From NCBI GenBank assembly GCA_014360015.1, contig JACIYJ010000004.1:155001-219000 (forward strand): a DNA stretch of 64,000 nt. Reading direction: 5' to 3'. The DNA comes from Candidatus Aminicenantota bacterium (GTDB lineage Bacteria; Acidobacteriota; Aminicenantia; Aminicenantales; Saccharicenantaceae). The notes under the pieces are model-generated. The model was given only the letters and a program-made list of their open reading frames with translations. It made no database searches and was not told where the DNA came from. Each line of letters opens with the position of its first letter. Within the stretch, counting starts at the first letter, position 1. Shown here in pieces: positions 1 through 8,085 of this stretch. The position numbers were made by a program, and so were the translations under genes.

Positions 1-254
1 ACAGTTCTCTTGAAACTGAAATTCTGCTTCTGGAAAAAATAGAAATCTATTTAGACGGGAAACAAAAAACCTTGAGACGAAAGGTCAATGATACTTCAGG
101 GCAACCTTTGTTGGAAGAAGTCACCCAATTTGAACCCTTTTATGATTCAGAAAAAAACCTATTACAAATCAGACTGACCGCAGGCGAATCCAGGGAGAAA
201 AACTATGAGCTGGTATTCTATCCAAAGAACATCTTTAAAAATTCACGGCCCTGA
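1..254 (+). CDS. C-terminal fragment of a minor pilin / pseudopilin-like protein (5' end outside window)
   Basis: The reading frame is open from base 3 to the TGA at 252-254, so the gene starts upstream of the window; an ATG at 72 is only an internal Met. The visible 83 residues are mostly alternating hydrophobic/polar beta-type sequence, with stretches such as QPLLEEVTQFEPFYD and LLQIRLT. These resemble the C-terminal beta domain of PilW/GspJ-type minor pilins. The next two genes encode a PilX-like membrane protein and a class III-type prepilin, and the reading frames overlap, so this looks like the third-last gene of a minor-pilin operon. The family call rests mainly on context; the N-terminal prepilin signal is not visible. 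Confidence 0.6.
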   Translation, partial: SSLETEILLLEKIEIYLDGKQKTLRRKVNDTSGQPLLEEVTQFEPFYDSEKNLLQIRLTAGESREKNYELVFYPKNIFKNSRP

Positions 255-1911
255 ACCTGAAGCCGGGCAACAGCAAGTATCTGGTCAACAAACACCGGCA
301 CGGAAATCTGCGCTCAGCAGAAGCTTTGTTGCCAGAAAAGGAGACTCCTGGAACCTTTTAAAAAACATACCGGGCCATTGGCTGAAGAAGGACAGAAAAG
401 GCTCAGCGATGGTGGTTTGCCTTCTGTTGCTCGGGATTTTTCTTACCCTGGGAGTAGGCCTGATGCTCAATTCTCAGATTTTCCTCAAGGTTCAGGGCTT
501 TCGAAAACTTAACAGGCTGAGCTCATACGCTGCTGAAAACGGAATAAAAGAAGCTCTGGAAAAAACCCAGACCCGGGCAGAAGAACTGTATTCTGGTGTG
601 GAAATAGATGAAGGGCTTTTCTTTGAACTTAAAAAACAACTGGAATCAGGACGGGTAGCTATAATCGAACCATTGCTGGTTGAAGCTGTCATCAGGCAGA
701 GAGAAGAGTTTTCCGGAATGAGCTGGGAAACAGGCGCCACTGGTCAGATTTCAGAAATTAATTATTATGATGGGTATCTCAAAGCAAGTTTTGAGTTAAA
801 CATAAAATCAACTGGCCAGGTGCAGGGGTTCAGTGGAAAAAGGTCTGTGGAGCTGTTGCTCGGTTTGACCTTTTTCTCTGGACACCTGCCACTTAATCAG
901 TTGGCCCTGGCAGTAGAAAAAGAGGGGTTTAAAGAAAGTGACCAAAGTAAAGTAAAAATAATTCCAGCTGACAGGAAGAATATCATTTCCAACCGACCCC
1001 TGGCTATTAGCGGTCCATTCATCCCTGAAAACGCTCTTCCGTTAATTTCCCGGGGACTTAAGATTTTCAGGCCAGACAGACTGCCGAACTGGCTTCTCCG
1101 TCAGGCGCTGGGACTTGAACCAAACAGTGAGCCGATACCGGATGGTGTTTATCTGGTGAAGGATGACCTGGGGCTGGGTGGAGTGTATGTTCAGGGAGAC
1201 TTGACTGAACTTTTGATGGGAATCGAGAATGGTTTTCAGTTAGTGCAGTTTCGTCAGGAACCCAGATGCTGGCTTTTAAAGTTTGATCCGGTGCAGGGAA
1301 AAACTTTCTTCATTACTCCAGAGGGCAACGAGTATTTTGAACTTTTGCCTGTGCCCATAATTATGGTAAACGGCAAAATTGAATCGCTGGCTGCAGGGAA
1401 AGCTAATCAGGAAGGTTATCTTATCCCTTATGAAGATGAACCGACTCCAGCCTTTTTGAGTGGAGTTAGATTAACCATCGTCTGTTCTGGAAAAATAGAT
1501 TTAACTTCTAATCTCATTCCCGAGGGGCTGGAATGGAAAGAAGGTCTCCCATATCTTAAAAGCAAACAATCCCAACTGATAATCTGGTCGACAGGAAAAG
1601 ATTTTCAATCTGAGGAATTGGTTGATGGCGGTATTAACCTTGTGAGTGACTCCGATAGAATCAGGATAATAGCCGCCAATCTGATAGCCGGTGGTCAGGG
1701 AGCAAAAGCCACCCCTACCTCCGCTGAAGTCAAACTCATCGGAAGTCTGGCAGCTACAACAATTAACCTGGGTCAGAATCAACTGACTATTTTCCCTCAG
1801 ACAGAAAGTACAGTTAATGAGACTGAAGAACCTGACCTTCAGGTTTATTCAGAAAAAGCTTTACTTCACCTGAGCGAATTCAGAATCCTTGAATGGAGGT
1901 CAGTCAGATGA
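205..1911 (+). CDS. PilX-like pilus assembly / type II secretion membrane protein
   Basis: A 568-residue protein with a charged 60-residue leader and one membrane segment at about residues 66-90 (KGSAMVVCLLLLGIFLTLG). A long, mostly beta-rich extracytoplasmic region follows. The RKGSAxVV-hydrophobic start followed by a helix with charged residues is the pattern of PilX N-terminal domains, where the protein helps prime pilus or pseudopilus assembly. ATG 205 has a good ribosome site (CAGGGAG at about 190-196) and overlaps the upstream gene by 50 bases. An alternative ATG at 409 would start inside the membrane helix and seems too late. The protein is much longer than ordinary PilX (about 150-200 residues), so the C-terminal 400 residues are an extra, unrecognised domain. 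The 3' end overlaps the next start (ATGA). Confidence 0.6.
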   Translation: MSWYSIQRTSLKIHGPEPEAGQQQVSGQQTPARKSALSRSFVARKGDSWNLLKNIPGHWLKKDRKGSAMVVCLLLLGIFLTLGVGLMLNSQIFLKVQGFRKLNRLSSYAAENGIKEALEKTQTRAEELYSGVEIDEGLFFELKKQLESGRVAIIEPLLVEAVIRQREEFSGMSWETGATGQISEINYYDGYLKASFELNIKSTGQVQGFSGKRSVELLLGLTFFSGHLPLNQLALAVEKEGFKESDQSKVKIIPADRKNIISNRPLAISGPFIPENALPLISRGLKIFRPDRLPNWLLRQALGLEPNSEPIPDGVYLVKDDLGLGGVYVQGDLTELLMGIENGFQLVQFRQEPRCWLLKFDPVQGKTFFITPEGNEYFELLPVPIIMVNGKIESLAAGKANQEGYLIPYEDEPTPAFLSGVRLTIVCSGKIDLTSNLIPEGLEWKEGLPYLKSKQSQLIIWSTGKDFQSEELVDGGINLVSDSDRIRIIAANLIAGGQGAKATPTSAEVKLIGSLAATTINLGQNQLTIFPQTESTVNETEEPDLQVYSEKALLHLSEFRILEWRSVR

Positions 1912-2345
1912 AAAAAGGAAACAGAAACCTGGGATTTTCACTACTTGATACTACTGTAGCCTTATCAATCGTGGCCGTTCTTCTTCTCGTCGGTTCTTCT
2001 TTTAAAATCAACAACAAGAAGCACCAGCTGAATCAGGCGGTGGAAAAGGTTTGTTCGAATCTTTCCTTAGCCCGATTCCTTTCAGTCTACCGGCAGGTAC
2101 CGATAAAGGTCAGCTTCAATCAAAATTTCTGTGAACTGGCGGAATTCGACAGCCAGAATTCTTTCTGGGTGATTAAATCGAGACAACTTCTGGAAGGAGT
2201 TGAAGTTTCAGCCAATAACTCGCCAGTCTTTTACCCTCAGGGTACGGTCTCCAACCTGGCTTCAATTAAGGTCAGTAACGATAGCGGTTTATACCTAATT
2301 ACCATAGCCATAACCGGCAGGGTAAAAGTGAGTCAGATAGATTAA
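1908..2345 (+). CDS. Prepilin-like protein with N-methylation motif (GspH/FimT-like)
   Basis: Start chosen at ATG 1908, which overlaps the previous stop (ATGA) and follows GGAGGT at 1895-1900; the ATG at 1893 would include that ribosome site. The 145-residue protein begins with a short basic leader. Next comes Gly9-Phe10, the expected prepilin peptidase cleavage site, and a continuous hydrophobic helix (TTVALSIVAVLLLVG). The rest is a small beta-rich domain, as in GspH/FimT minor pilins. The residue at mature position +5 is Asp14, where nearly all type IV pilins have Glu. It is the last gene of the pilin cluster; a weak hairpin follows. Confidence 0.75.
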   Translation: MKKGNRNLGFSLLDTTVALSIVAVLLLVGSSFKINNKKHQLNQAVEKVCSNLSLARFLSVYRQVPIKVSFNQNFCELAEFDSQNSFWVIKSRQLLEGVEVSANNSPVFYPQGTVSNLASIKVSNDSGLYLITIAITGRVKVSQID

Positions 2346-2357
2346 TCAAAATAAACT

Positions 2358-2377
2358 GACTGCTGAATTAGGCAGTC
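2358..2377 (+). terminator. Possible weak terminator hairpin after pilin cluster
   Basis: GACTGC at 2358-2363 pairs with GCAGTC at 2372-2377 across an 8-base loop. It is followed by pyrimidine-rich sequence ending in CTTTTT near 2400, not by an immediate T-run, so the call is tentative. Confidence 0.3.
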
Positions 2378-2481
2378 CTCCACTCCCTATCTTTCGTCTT
2401 TTTCCAGGAGATGCTTTAAGAGGACCAGTGAAAAAAGGCCTCTTTATAAGGGCAAGGCTATTAGCCAGAAAAATTTTTTTA

Positions 2482-2510
2482 TTGCATTAATCCGCCCTCT
2501 GATTTATAAA
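2482..2510 (+). promoter_or_regulatory. Sigma70-type promoter for the S9 peptidase gene
   Basis: TTGCAT (2482-2487), a 17-base spacer and TATAAA (2505-2510). The predicted start of transcription leaves room for the AGGAGG ribosome site just before ATG 2542. Confidence 0.55.
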
Positions 2511-2541
2511 AAATATCTCATATTAAAAGAAGGAGGAGTTC

Positions 2542-4953
2542 ATGCACCGACGAATAATTCTTAGTTCAGTTTTATTTTCAGTGATATTTTTACTTCTTTT
2601 TTCAGTTTCGAATTTTATCTTGGCTCAACAGCCATACAAACTTCCTCCAAAAGAAATAATCGATATCCTTGATGCTCCTCCCTTGCCCATGGTCAGCTTC
2701 GACCCGCAAAGGCAGACCATGCTACTCAGTTATTACGAGCCAATGCCTTCTATCGCCCAGGTAAGCCAGCCCTTTTATCGTTTAGCCGGGATCAGAATTA
2801 CCCCGCATAATAACAGCCAGCAAGTTTTGCGCTATTACACTAAATTCGTGCTGAAAGATATAAAAACCGGCAAAGAGATAAAAATTGATCTGCCCGAAGA
2901 GCCGAGATACAGCCTGCCAGTGTGGTCACCAGATGGGAATCTTATAGCCATTATGAGATACCTGGACAACGGTCTGGAACTCTGGGTGGCTGAGGTAAAA
3001 ACTGGTGAAGCCAGAAAAGTTTTTGGGCCAAACCTGAACGCCGTCCTGGCTGATGGCTTCGTCTGGTGGCCCGACAGTAAGAGTCTCCTCATCTTTGCCG
3101 TCCCTGAAGGTCGAGGTCCTGAGCCAAAAGCGCCGAGAGTACCGGTGGGGCCAAACATCCAGGAGACAGCTGGAAAATTTGCTGCTGTTCCCACCTACCA
3201 GGACCTGCTCAAAACGCCTTACGATGAACAGCTGTTTGAATATTATGCGACCGTTCAACTTTACCGGCTCTATTTAACCTCGGGCGAGCTGACCAAACTC
3301 GGTCAGCCCGGAATCTATCAATTTGCTATTCCATCTCCCAACGGCCAGTACCTTTTAATCAAGAAAATCAAAAGACCTTTTTCTTACAGTGTTCCCTATA
3401 GCTTTTTCACTCACAGCATAGAAGTCTGGGATGCCCAAGGAAATCTGGTAAAGACAATTGCCGATTTACCAGTGGCCGAAGAGGTACCCAGAAATGGCGT
3501 GCCTAAGGGGCCAAGGTCGTTTGAGTGGCAACCTCTGAAGCCGGCCACTCTCATCTGGATTGAAGCTCTGGACGACGGCGATCCGGAAAAAAATGTGCCT
3601 TTTAGAGATAAAATCTTATCGCTCGACTCTCCTTTTACACAGGAGCCAGTTGAAATAATCAAACTGGCCCAGCGATACCAGGGAATCATCTGGCTGGGCA
3701 AAGCCGGTCAGGGACTGGTTTCTGAGTACGAATGGAAAAAGAGATGGCGGACAACTTACCTTTTTGACACGACCAGACCAGGTTTTAAGAAGAAGATATT
3801 TGACCTCAGCGCTCAGGATCAGTACAACGACCCGGGCCGACCAGTTATGGTCACCACTTCTTCTGGAGACCGGGTTGCTCTGCAGGAAGGAGATTTTATT
3901 TATCTGAGTGGCAGCGGCTCATCACCTGAAGGCGACAGACCATTCCTGGATAAGTTCAACCTCCAGACTTTAAAGAAAACCAGACTTTTCCGCTGCGATA
4001 AGGGCGTTTATGAAAGCTTTATCGCTTTTTATGGAAACAGAAGAGATAGAATCATCACCAGCTTTGAGTCACCGATCATTCCACCGAATTATTACTTGGT
4101 AGATCTGAAATCGAAGAAGAGGACCGCCCTAACCAATTTCCCCGACCCGGCACCTAAGTTGACAGCAGTAAAAAAGCAACTGATTAAATACAAACGAGAC
4201 GACGGTGTTGAACTTTCCGGGATGCTCTATTTGCCGCCGAATTACAAAGAAGGTGAAAGATTGCCGGTAGTCATCTGGGCTTATCCTATTGAGTACAACG
4301 ACCCAGCCACAGCCAGTCAGGTCCGGGGTTCACCCTATCGCTTCACTTTTTATCGTGGAGCCAGCCAGCTTTTCTTCCTGACTCAGGGTTATGCAGTTCT
4401 GGATAACGCTCAAATGCCGGTAGTCGGTGATCCGAAGACCATGAATGATACCTTCATTCCACAGATTGTGGCCAATGCTAAGGCTGCTATCGATGCCCTT
4501 GACCAGATGGGCATCGCTGACCGCAAAAGAGTGGGCGTGGGTGGACACAGTTATGGAGCATTTATGACTGCCAATCTCTTGGCTCATTCGGATCTGTTCG
4601 CCGCCGGAATCGCCAGAAGCGGAGCTTATAATCGGACCTTGACCCCATTCGGTTTTCAGAATGAAAGAAGAATGTTGTGGGAAGCGCCTGAACTTTACTG
4701 GAAAGTATCTCCTTTCATGTATGCCAATAAAATCAACGAGCCGATTCTGCTGATTCATGGTGAAGCCGATAACAATTCTGGAACTTTCCCCATTCAATCT
4801 GAACGACTGTTTGCAGCTATAAAAGGACTTGGCGGAACCGCCCGTCTGGTGATGCTACCTTATGAAAGCCATGGCTATTCTGCCAGAGAATCAGTGCTCC
4901 ATGTTCTGGCTGAGATGATTGAATGGTTTGACCGGTATGTAAAGAAGAAATAG
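2542..4953 (+). CDS. Secreted S9 family peptidase, glutamyl-endopeptidase (S9D)-like
   Basis: An 803-residue exported serine peptidase. Residues 1-29 form a signal peptide. A beta-propeller-like region covers about 60-540, and an alpha/beta hydrolase domain covers about 550-803. The catalytic triad can be read directly: Ser670 in GGHSYGAF, Asp743 in HGEADNN and His777 in ESHGYS. The nucleophile elbow GGHSYGAFMTANLLAHS closely matches the chloroplast glutamyl peptidase (CGEP, S9D) type, so cleavage after Glu is the likely specificity; this is inferred from family resemblance. It probably degrades oligopeptides in the periplasm. A strong AGGAGG precedes the ATG. It is a single-gene unit with its own promoter. 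Confidence 0.85.
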   Translation: MHRRIILSSVLFSVIFLLLFSVSNFILAQQPYKLPPKEIIDILDAPPLPMVSFDPQRQTMLLSYYEPMPSIAQVSQPFYRLAGIRITPHNNSQQVLRYYTKFVLKDIKTGKEIKIDLPEEPRYSLPVWSPDGNLIAIMRYLDNGLELWVAEVKTGEARKVFGPNLNAVLADGFVWWPDSKSLLIFAVPEGRGPEPKAPRVPVGPNIQETAGKFAAVPTYQDLLKTPYDEQLFEYYATVQLYRLYLTSGELTKLGQPGIYQFAIPSPNGQYLLIKKIKRPFSYSVPYSFFTHSIEVWDAQGNLVKTIADLPVAEEVPRNGVPKGPRSFEWQPLKPATLIWIEALDDGDPEKNVPFRDKILSLDSPFTQEPVEIIKLAQRYQGIIWLGKAGQGLVSEYEWKKRWRTTYLFDTTRPGFKKKIFDLSAQDQYNDPGRPVMVTTSSGDRVALQEGDFIYLSGSGSSPEGDRPFLDKFNLQTLKKTRLFRCDKGVYESFIAFYGNRRDRIITSFESPIIPPNYYLVDLKSKKRTALTNFPDPAPKLTAVKKQLIKYKRDDGVELSGMLYLPPNYKEGERLPVVIWAYPIEYNDPATASQVRGSPYRFTFYRGASQLFFLTQGYAVLDNAQMPVVGDPKTMNDTFIPQIVANAKAAIDALDQMGIADRKRVGVGGHSYGAFMTANLLAHSDLFAAGIARSGAYNRTLTPFGFQNERRMLWEAPELYWKVSPFMYANKINEPILLIHGEADNNSGTFPIQSERLFAAIKGLGGTARLVMLPYESHGYSARESVLHVLAEMIEWFDRYVKKK

Positions 4954-4967
4954 ACAAGAAAAAAACT

Positions 4968-5070
4968 TTTCCACAATTTCTGTGCAAAAATTTGTGGAAA
5001 TCTAAGGCAGGTATATAATTATCATTTTGTAAATCAATAACTTGTGGTAAATTGCACATTTTTTGTGCAG
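4968..5070 (+). terminator. Two hairpins downstream of the S9 peptidase gene
   Basis: The first is a 9-bp stem, TTTCCACAA (4968-4976) with TTGTGGAAA (4992-5000). The second is TGCAC (5053-5057) with GTGCA (5065-5069) around a T-rich loop, followed by several short T-runs (5074-5100). The second is the better terminator candidate. Neither has a perfect uninterrupted U-tract. Confidence 0.35.
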
Positions 5071-5247
5071 GCTGATTTTTCTCTAAATTTTTATCTTTTT
5101 TAAAATCTGTTATTTACCGGAGCCAAAAGTAAGCAAAAGTAAGAATTCATATTAGCCGGTTAACCGGCCAGAAATTAACTTAAAAAAATTCTTTTTCTGA
5201 CAAACCTGAAGTGATAAGATATAAACAGATAAGGCGAAGGAGACAAA

Positions 5248-5823
5248 ATGAAAAAGCGCTGGCTGGAAACATTGGTTTTTACTCTGGTTATGACTCTTAT
5301 TTTTTCCATAGCTTTAATCTGGGCCCTTTATTCATCCGAGGGGCAACAGCTTCCGGCGCCGGGCAAAGTAGAAATAAGGCAGGTAGAACCATTTGTTTAT
5401 TGCTCTTTGAGTCGCAAAGGATCTTTCTCTGAGATTGAAGCTGCGGTCGGTGAACTGATGCAGCATATGCAAAACCAGAATGTTTTTCCCACTGGTCCAA
5501 TGATTGGCATCTACCACGGCGATCCGAGTCTTTCTGACCCGGAAAACATCCAGTGGGAAGTGGGTTTCCCGATTAATGAACAGGCTTTTGTTCAGTCCCC
5601 ACTCCAGAAGAAACAGTGGATCTTTACCACCGTGGCCGTGGGAATTCATGAAGGACCTTATGAAAAAACGGGCGAAACTATCCTGAAAATGAGAGTGTGG
5701 CTTGAAGAAAACGGCTATGTTCAGAATGGACCTGTCTTAGAGCGCTATCTCGACCCTGACCCATCAAGGACTACCCCGGACCGGCTGAAAACTGAAATCT
5801 GGCTGCCTTGCAAGAAAGCCTGA
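5248..5823 (+). CDS. Membrane-anchored GyrI-like small-molecule-binding protein
   Basis: 191 residues with one N-terminal membrane helix (about residues 7-30). A single GyrI-like / AraC-effector-binding domain follows (about 40-190). Family hallmarks are the repeated beta-alpha-beta-beta-beta halves, the HEGPYEKTGE segment, the ENGY turn and the closing TEIWLPC strand. Such domains bind small hydrophobic molecules; most are fused to regulators or free in the cytoplasm, whereas this one appears to lie outside the cytoplasm. AAGGAG precedes the ATG by about 6 bases. No obvious operon partner. The ligand cannot be told from sequence. Confidence 0.75.
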   Translation: MKKRWLETLVFTLVMTLIFSIALIWALYSSEGQQLPAPGKVEIRQVEPFVYCSLSRKGSFSEIEAAVGELMQHMQNQNVFPTGPMIGIYHGDPSLSDPENIQWEVGFPINEQAFVQSPLQKKQWIFTTVAVGIHEGPYEKTGETILKMRVWLEENGYVQNGPVLERYLDPDPSRTTPDRLKTEIWLPCKKA

Positions 5824-6040
5824 ACTCTTGAACGAAAGCTAAATTAATTTAAAACTGAAAACCCGAGCTAAAACCCTGATTAAGTTTTTAAACAAAAGTT
5901 TTTTATCTGGCCAACTTGTTCGCTTTATAGAATATTTAAAAATCTTGTCAATAACCTCGTAATTTACCATTCTCGCCAATATTAAGCCAAAAAGGTTTTT
6001 TCAGACTCCAGGTCATAAATACATTCGAGACAGGAAAAAT

Positions 6041-6742
6041 TCATTTTTCCGAGAGGTAATTTTTCCGACCGTAGCAAGCCTTGACACAGATTCCGCAGAT
6101 GTACTGGCCAACCAGGCCGCGGTTGCGAAATTCTTTTAGTTTCTCAAAACAGGCTAAATGGTCAAAGTCAGCGGGAGTTTCTTTGATAGCTTGAGCCGGA
6201 CAGACAGTTAAGCAACGGTGGCAATCGCCGCAGCTGAACGGGATTGGATTATTGGTCTTGAGAGGAAGGTTAGTCAAAACAGTCACCAGGCGGAAGCGCG
6301 AACCAAGTTCCGGATTGACTAAGAGGTTGTTTCGACCGAGCCAGCCCAGCCCAGCCAGTTCCCCTACTTTTTTGTGGGAGACATGGGCCTTCTGATTTTT
6401 CCAATCGATGACCTGAGAAGCAGCCACGGGCAAAGCCAGGTAGCCCCGAGCGGTGATGAACGAAGCTAATTGCAATGCCGCCCGGTCCAGAAAAGCGTTG
6501 AGCTGGCGATAGTGATGGAAATAGAGCAAGGTCGGGGCCTCCTGAATATCATCAAGAACTGATAAAAGGACTTCTTTTCCAAAGGAGATGGCATAATCAT
6601 AGCGTTTAACCAGATGTTCGGGCAGAAGGAATTTGTCCCTGATTGCTCTGATATCAGCCACTCCGAACAGATCCAGGCCAAGGAAATCAATAGAGTATTT
6701 TTTTAACATTTCATAGTTGCTTAGAGGATCCTGTCTTTCCAT
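6041..6742 (-). CDS. Short QueG-like 4Fe-4S protein
   Basis: A 233-residue protein related to epoxyqueuosine reductase. The central region (KKVGELAGLGWLGRNNLLVNPELGSRFRLVTVLT) is the QueG-type cobalamin-binding segment. The C-terminal part has two cysteine sets: CxxCxxCxxxCP, then a lone Cys followed by CxxCxxxC, enough for two [4Fe-4S] clusters. It lacks the roughly 100-residue C-terminal HEAT-like tRNA-binding extension of full QueG and has a shortened N-terminus. It may therefore be a QueG relative with another substrate rather than the tRNA enzyme. It stands alone, transcribed opposite to both neighbours. Confidence 0.65.
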   Translation of the reverse strand: MERQDPLSNYEMLKKYSIDFLGLDLFGVADIRAIRDKFLLPEHLVKRYDYAISFGKEVLLSVLDDIQEAPTLLYFHHYRQLNAFLDRAALQLASFITARGYLALPVAASQVIDWKNQKAHVSHKKVGELAGLGWLGRNNLLVNPELGSRFRLVTVLTNLPLKTNNPIPFSCGDCHRCLTVCPAQAIKETPADFDHLACFEKLKEFRNRGLVGQYICGICVKACYGRKNYLSEK

Positions 6743-7002
6743 CGGTTTTTTTCTTCTATCTTTTCTATCAAATTTTTTTTCATTTTAAGGCCTGGCTGAG
6801 AATATGTCAAAAAAACGATTTTAAGGGTCTATAAGGATACGGAAATCTTTTGAGGGATTTTCTCAACAGTGGTCTGGCTTTAAGCCAAAAAAGCCATAAA
6901 TATTAGCTCAGAAATAGCCGGAAATTTTGCTCCCAGCTGAAAATTGCAACATTATAATCCGATATTTTCCGCTCGAAGATAGTCTTTGCTCTGAGTTCAT
7001 AG
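6743..7002. other. Intergenic region between QueG-like gene and ndk
   Basis: AT-rich, with no convincing reading frame. The only structure seen is a TGGCT/AGCCA palindrome at 6875-6887, which can also pair as GGCTTT/AAAGCC with bases further right (to 6895). Function unknown. Confidence 0.3.
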
Positions 7003-7031
7003 TTGACCATAACTACGATTTGAAGTATATG
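7003..7031 (+). promoter_or_regulatory. Sigma70-type promoter for ndk
   Basis: TTGACC (7003-7008), a 17-base spacer and TATATG (7026-7031), about 50 bases before the ndk start. GAGGT serves as ribosome site about 6 bases before ATG 7080. Confidence 0.55.
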
Positions 7032-7079
7032 TAAAGTTCAGGCTAACTGGCAATTTATTCATCCTGAAAGAGGTAAAGA

Positions 7080-7481
7080 ATGATGGAAAGGACCTTAGCA
7101 ATAATTAAACCCGATGCAGTCAAAAAGAGAGTCATAGGGAAAATCATCCAAAGAATCGAGGATGAAGGGTTCGAAATCCTGGCGATGAAGATGCTCCATC
7201 TGACCAAAGAGGAAGCCAAACAATTCTACTATGTCCACAAAGATAAACCTTTTTACGAAAGCCTGACCGATTTTATGTCGTCGGGGCGGATAGTGGTATT
7301 GCTTCTGGAGAGAGAAAACGCCATCAAGCACTGGCGGGAAGTCATGGGCGCCACCGACCCAGCTCAGGCCAAACCAGGAACCCTGCGCCGGCTGTACGGG
7401 TTTTCTGTTGAAAGAAACGCCGTCCATGGGTCTGATAGCCCTCAGACTGCTGAGTGGGAAATTCAGTTTTTCTTCAAATAA
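7080..7481 (+). CDS. ndk: Nucleoside diphosphate kinase
   Basis: 133 residues, the usual length for bacterial Ndk, which transfers the gamma-phosphate from ATP to nucleoside diphosphates through a phosphohistidine. The N-terminal [12 protein letters not shown] strand is characteristic. The catalytic His is in NAVHGSDS near residue 116, and the nucleotide-binding LRRLYG segment is intact. Two ATGs lie in tandem (7080, 7083) and either may be used. Single gene with its own promoter. Confidence 0.95.
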   Translation: MMERTLAIIKPDAVKKRVIGKIIQRIEDEGFEILAMKMLHLTKEEAKQFYYVHKDKPFYESLTDFMSSGRIVVLLLERENAIKHWREVMGATDPAQAKPGTLRRLYGFSVERNAVHGSDSPQTAEWEIQFFFK

Positions 7482-7663
7482 GAAATAATAAAAAAGATAA
7501 TAGCCTCCTGTCCAAAATTTCGCTTGATATTTATTTCTTAAAATTTTAAATTTTTTATGCGCCTTGGATGAGAATGAGAGTCAGGGGGTATTCTTGTAAC
7601 GATTTTTATCCCTCTTGGTCTGTCATTCCTCCAGGCTAATTTCACTAAATGGAGGTTTTTACT

Positions 7664-7948
7664 ATGCGTAAATCTTTAACCAAAGTTATCGCTTTTGTCG
7701 TCTGCTTAGTTTTCGCCATCAGCCTGGTTCCGGCTATGTATGCGGCAGAAAAAAGGATTACTAAAGACGACCGACTGCTTCTTCAGAAACCGATGAATCT
7801 GATGATTTCAATTTTCCCATTCTTAGGGAGTGTTATTGACACCGGCAACAAGTCCACCAGCACTGGCAGCAGCAATATCACAAAAAAGACCTTGAAACCG
7901 ACTGCTGAGATTCAGATAGGAGGAAAACCAGGAAACGATAGAGACTGA
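7664..7948 (+). CDS. Small secreted protein of unknown function
   Basis: 94 residues. Start placed at ATG 7664 because GGAGGT (7651-7656) is a ribosome site for it; an ATG at 7649 overlaps that site. Residues 1-27 are a clear signal peptide (MRKSLTKV, hydrophobic core, AMYAA). The mature part is basic, Ser/Thr/Gly-rich near STSTGSS, and contains one short hydrophobic stretch (MNLMISIFPFLGSVID). No family recognised. It lies about 140 bases upstream of a TPR-CHAT gene on the same strand, with hairpins between them. It could be a partner or substrate of that protein; this is speculation. Confidence 0.6.
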   Translation: MRKSLTKVIAFVVCLVFAISLVPAMYAAEKRITKDDRLLLQKPMNLMISIFPFLGSVIDTGNKSTSTGSSNITKKTLKPTAEIQIGGKPGNDRD

Positions 7949-7958
7949 GAATCTTCGC

Positions 7959-8019
7959 CGAAAAAAAATTATTCATTTTTCGCCATAAGGGGGGAGGTAT
8001 CGCTTTATTCACCCCCCCT
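7959..8019 (+). terminator. Two stem-loops between the small secreted protein and the CHAT gene
   Basis: CGAAAAA (7959-7965) pairs with TTTTTCG (7976-7982). A six-G run (7989-7994) can pair with the C-run at 8012-8018. Neither is followed by a clear U-tract. They may end or attenuate transcription before the CHAT gene. Confidence 0.35.
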
Positions 8020-8037
8020 ATTCCTCCCTCTTAGTCA

Positions 8038-8066
8038 TTGACAAAGCCTTCCTTTACTGATTTATT
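8038..8066 (+). promoter_or_regulatory. Possible promoter for the first TPR-CHAT gene
   Basis: A perfect TTGACA (8038-8043) is followed after 17 bases by TTTATT (8061-8066), a 4/6 match. The TTG of the -35 box could be misread as a start codon. If the promoter is real, the transcript leader is very short, so confidence is low. Confidence 0.3.
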
Positions 8067-8085
8067 TAGAGAGAGGATTTCCTTA

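Noticed and set aside
4330..4797. 155-codon open frame on the minus strand
   Set aside because: Antisense to the catalytic domain of the S9 peptidase.
8038..8085. TTG start 16 codons upstream of the first CHAT gene
   Set aside because: The TTG lies in a possible -35 box, and the signal peptide begins right at ATG 8086, which has its own ribosome site.
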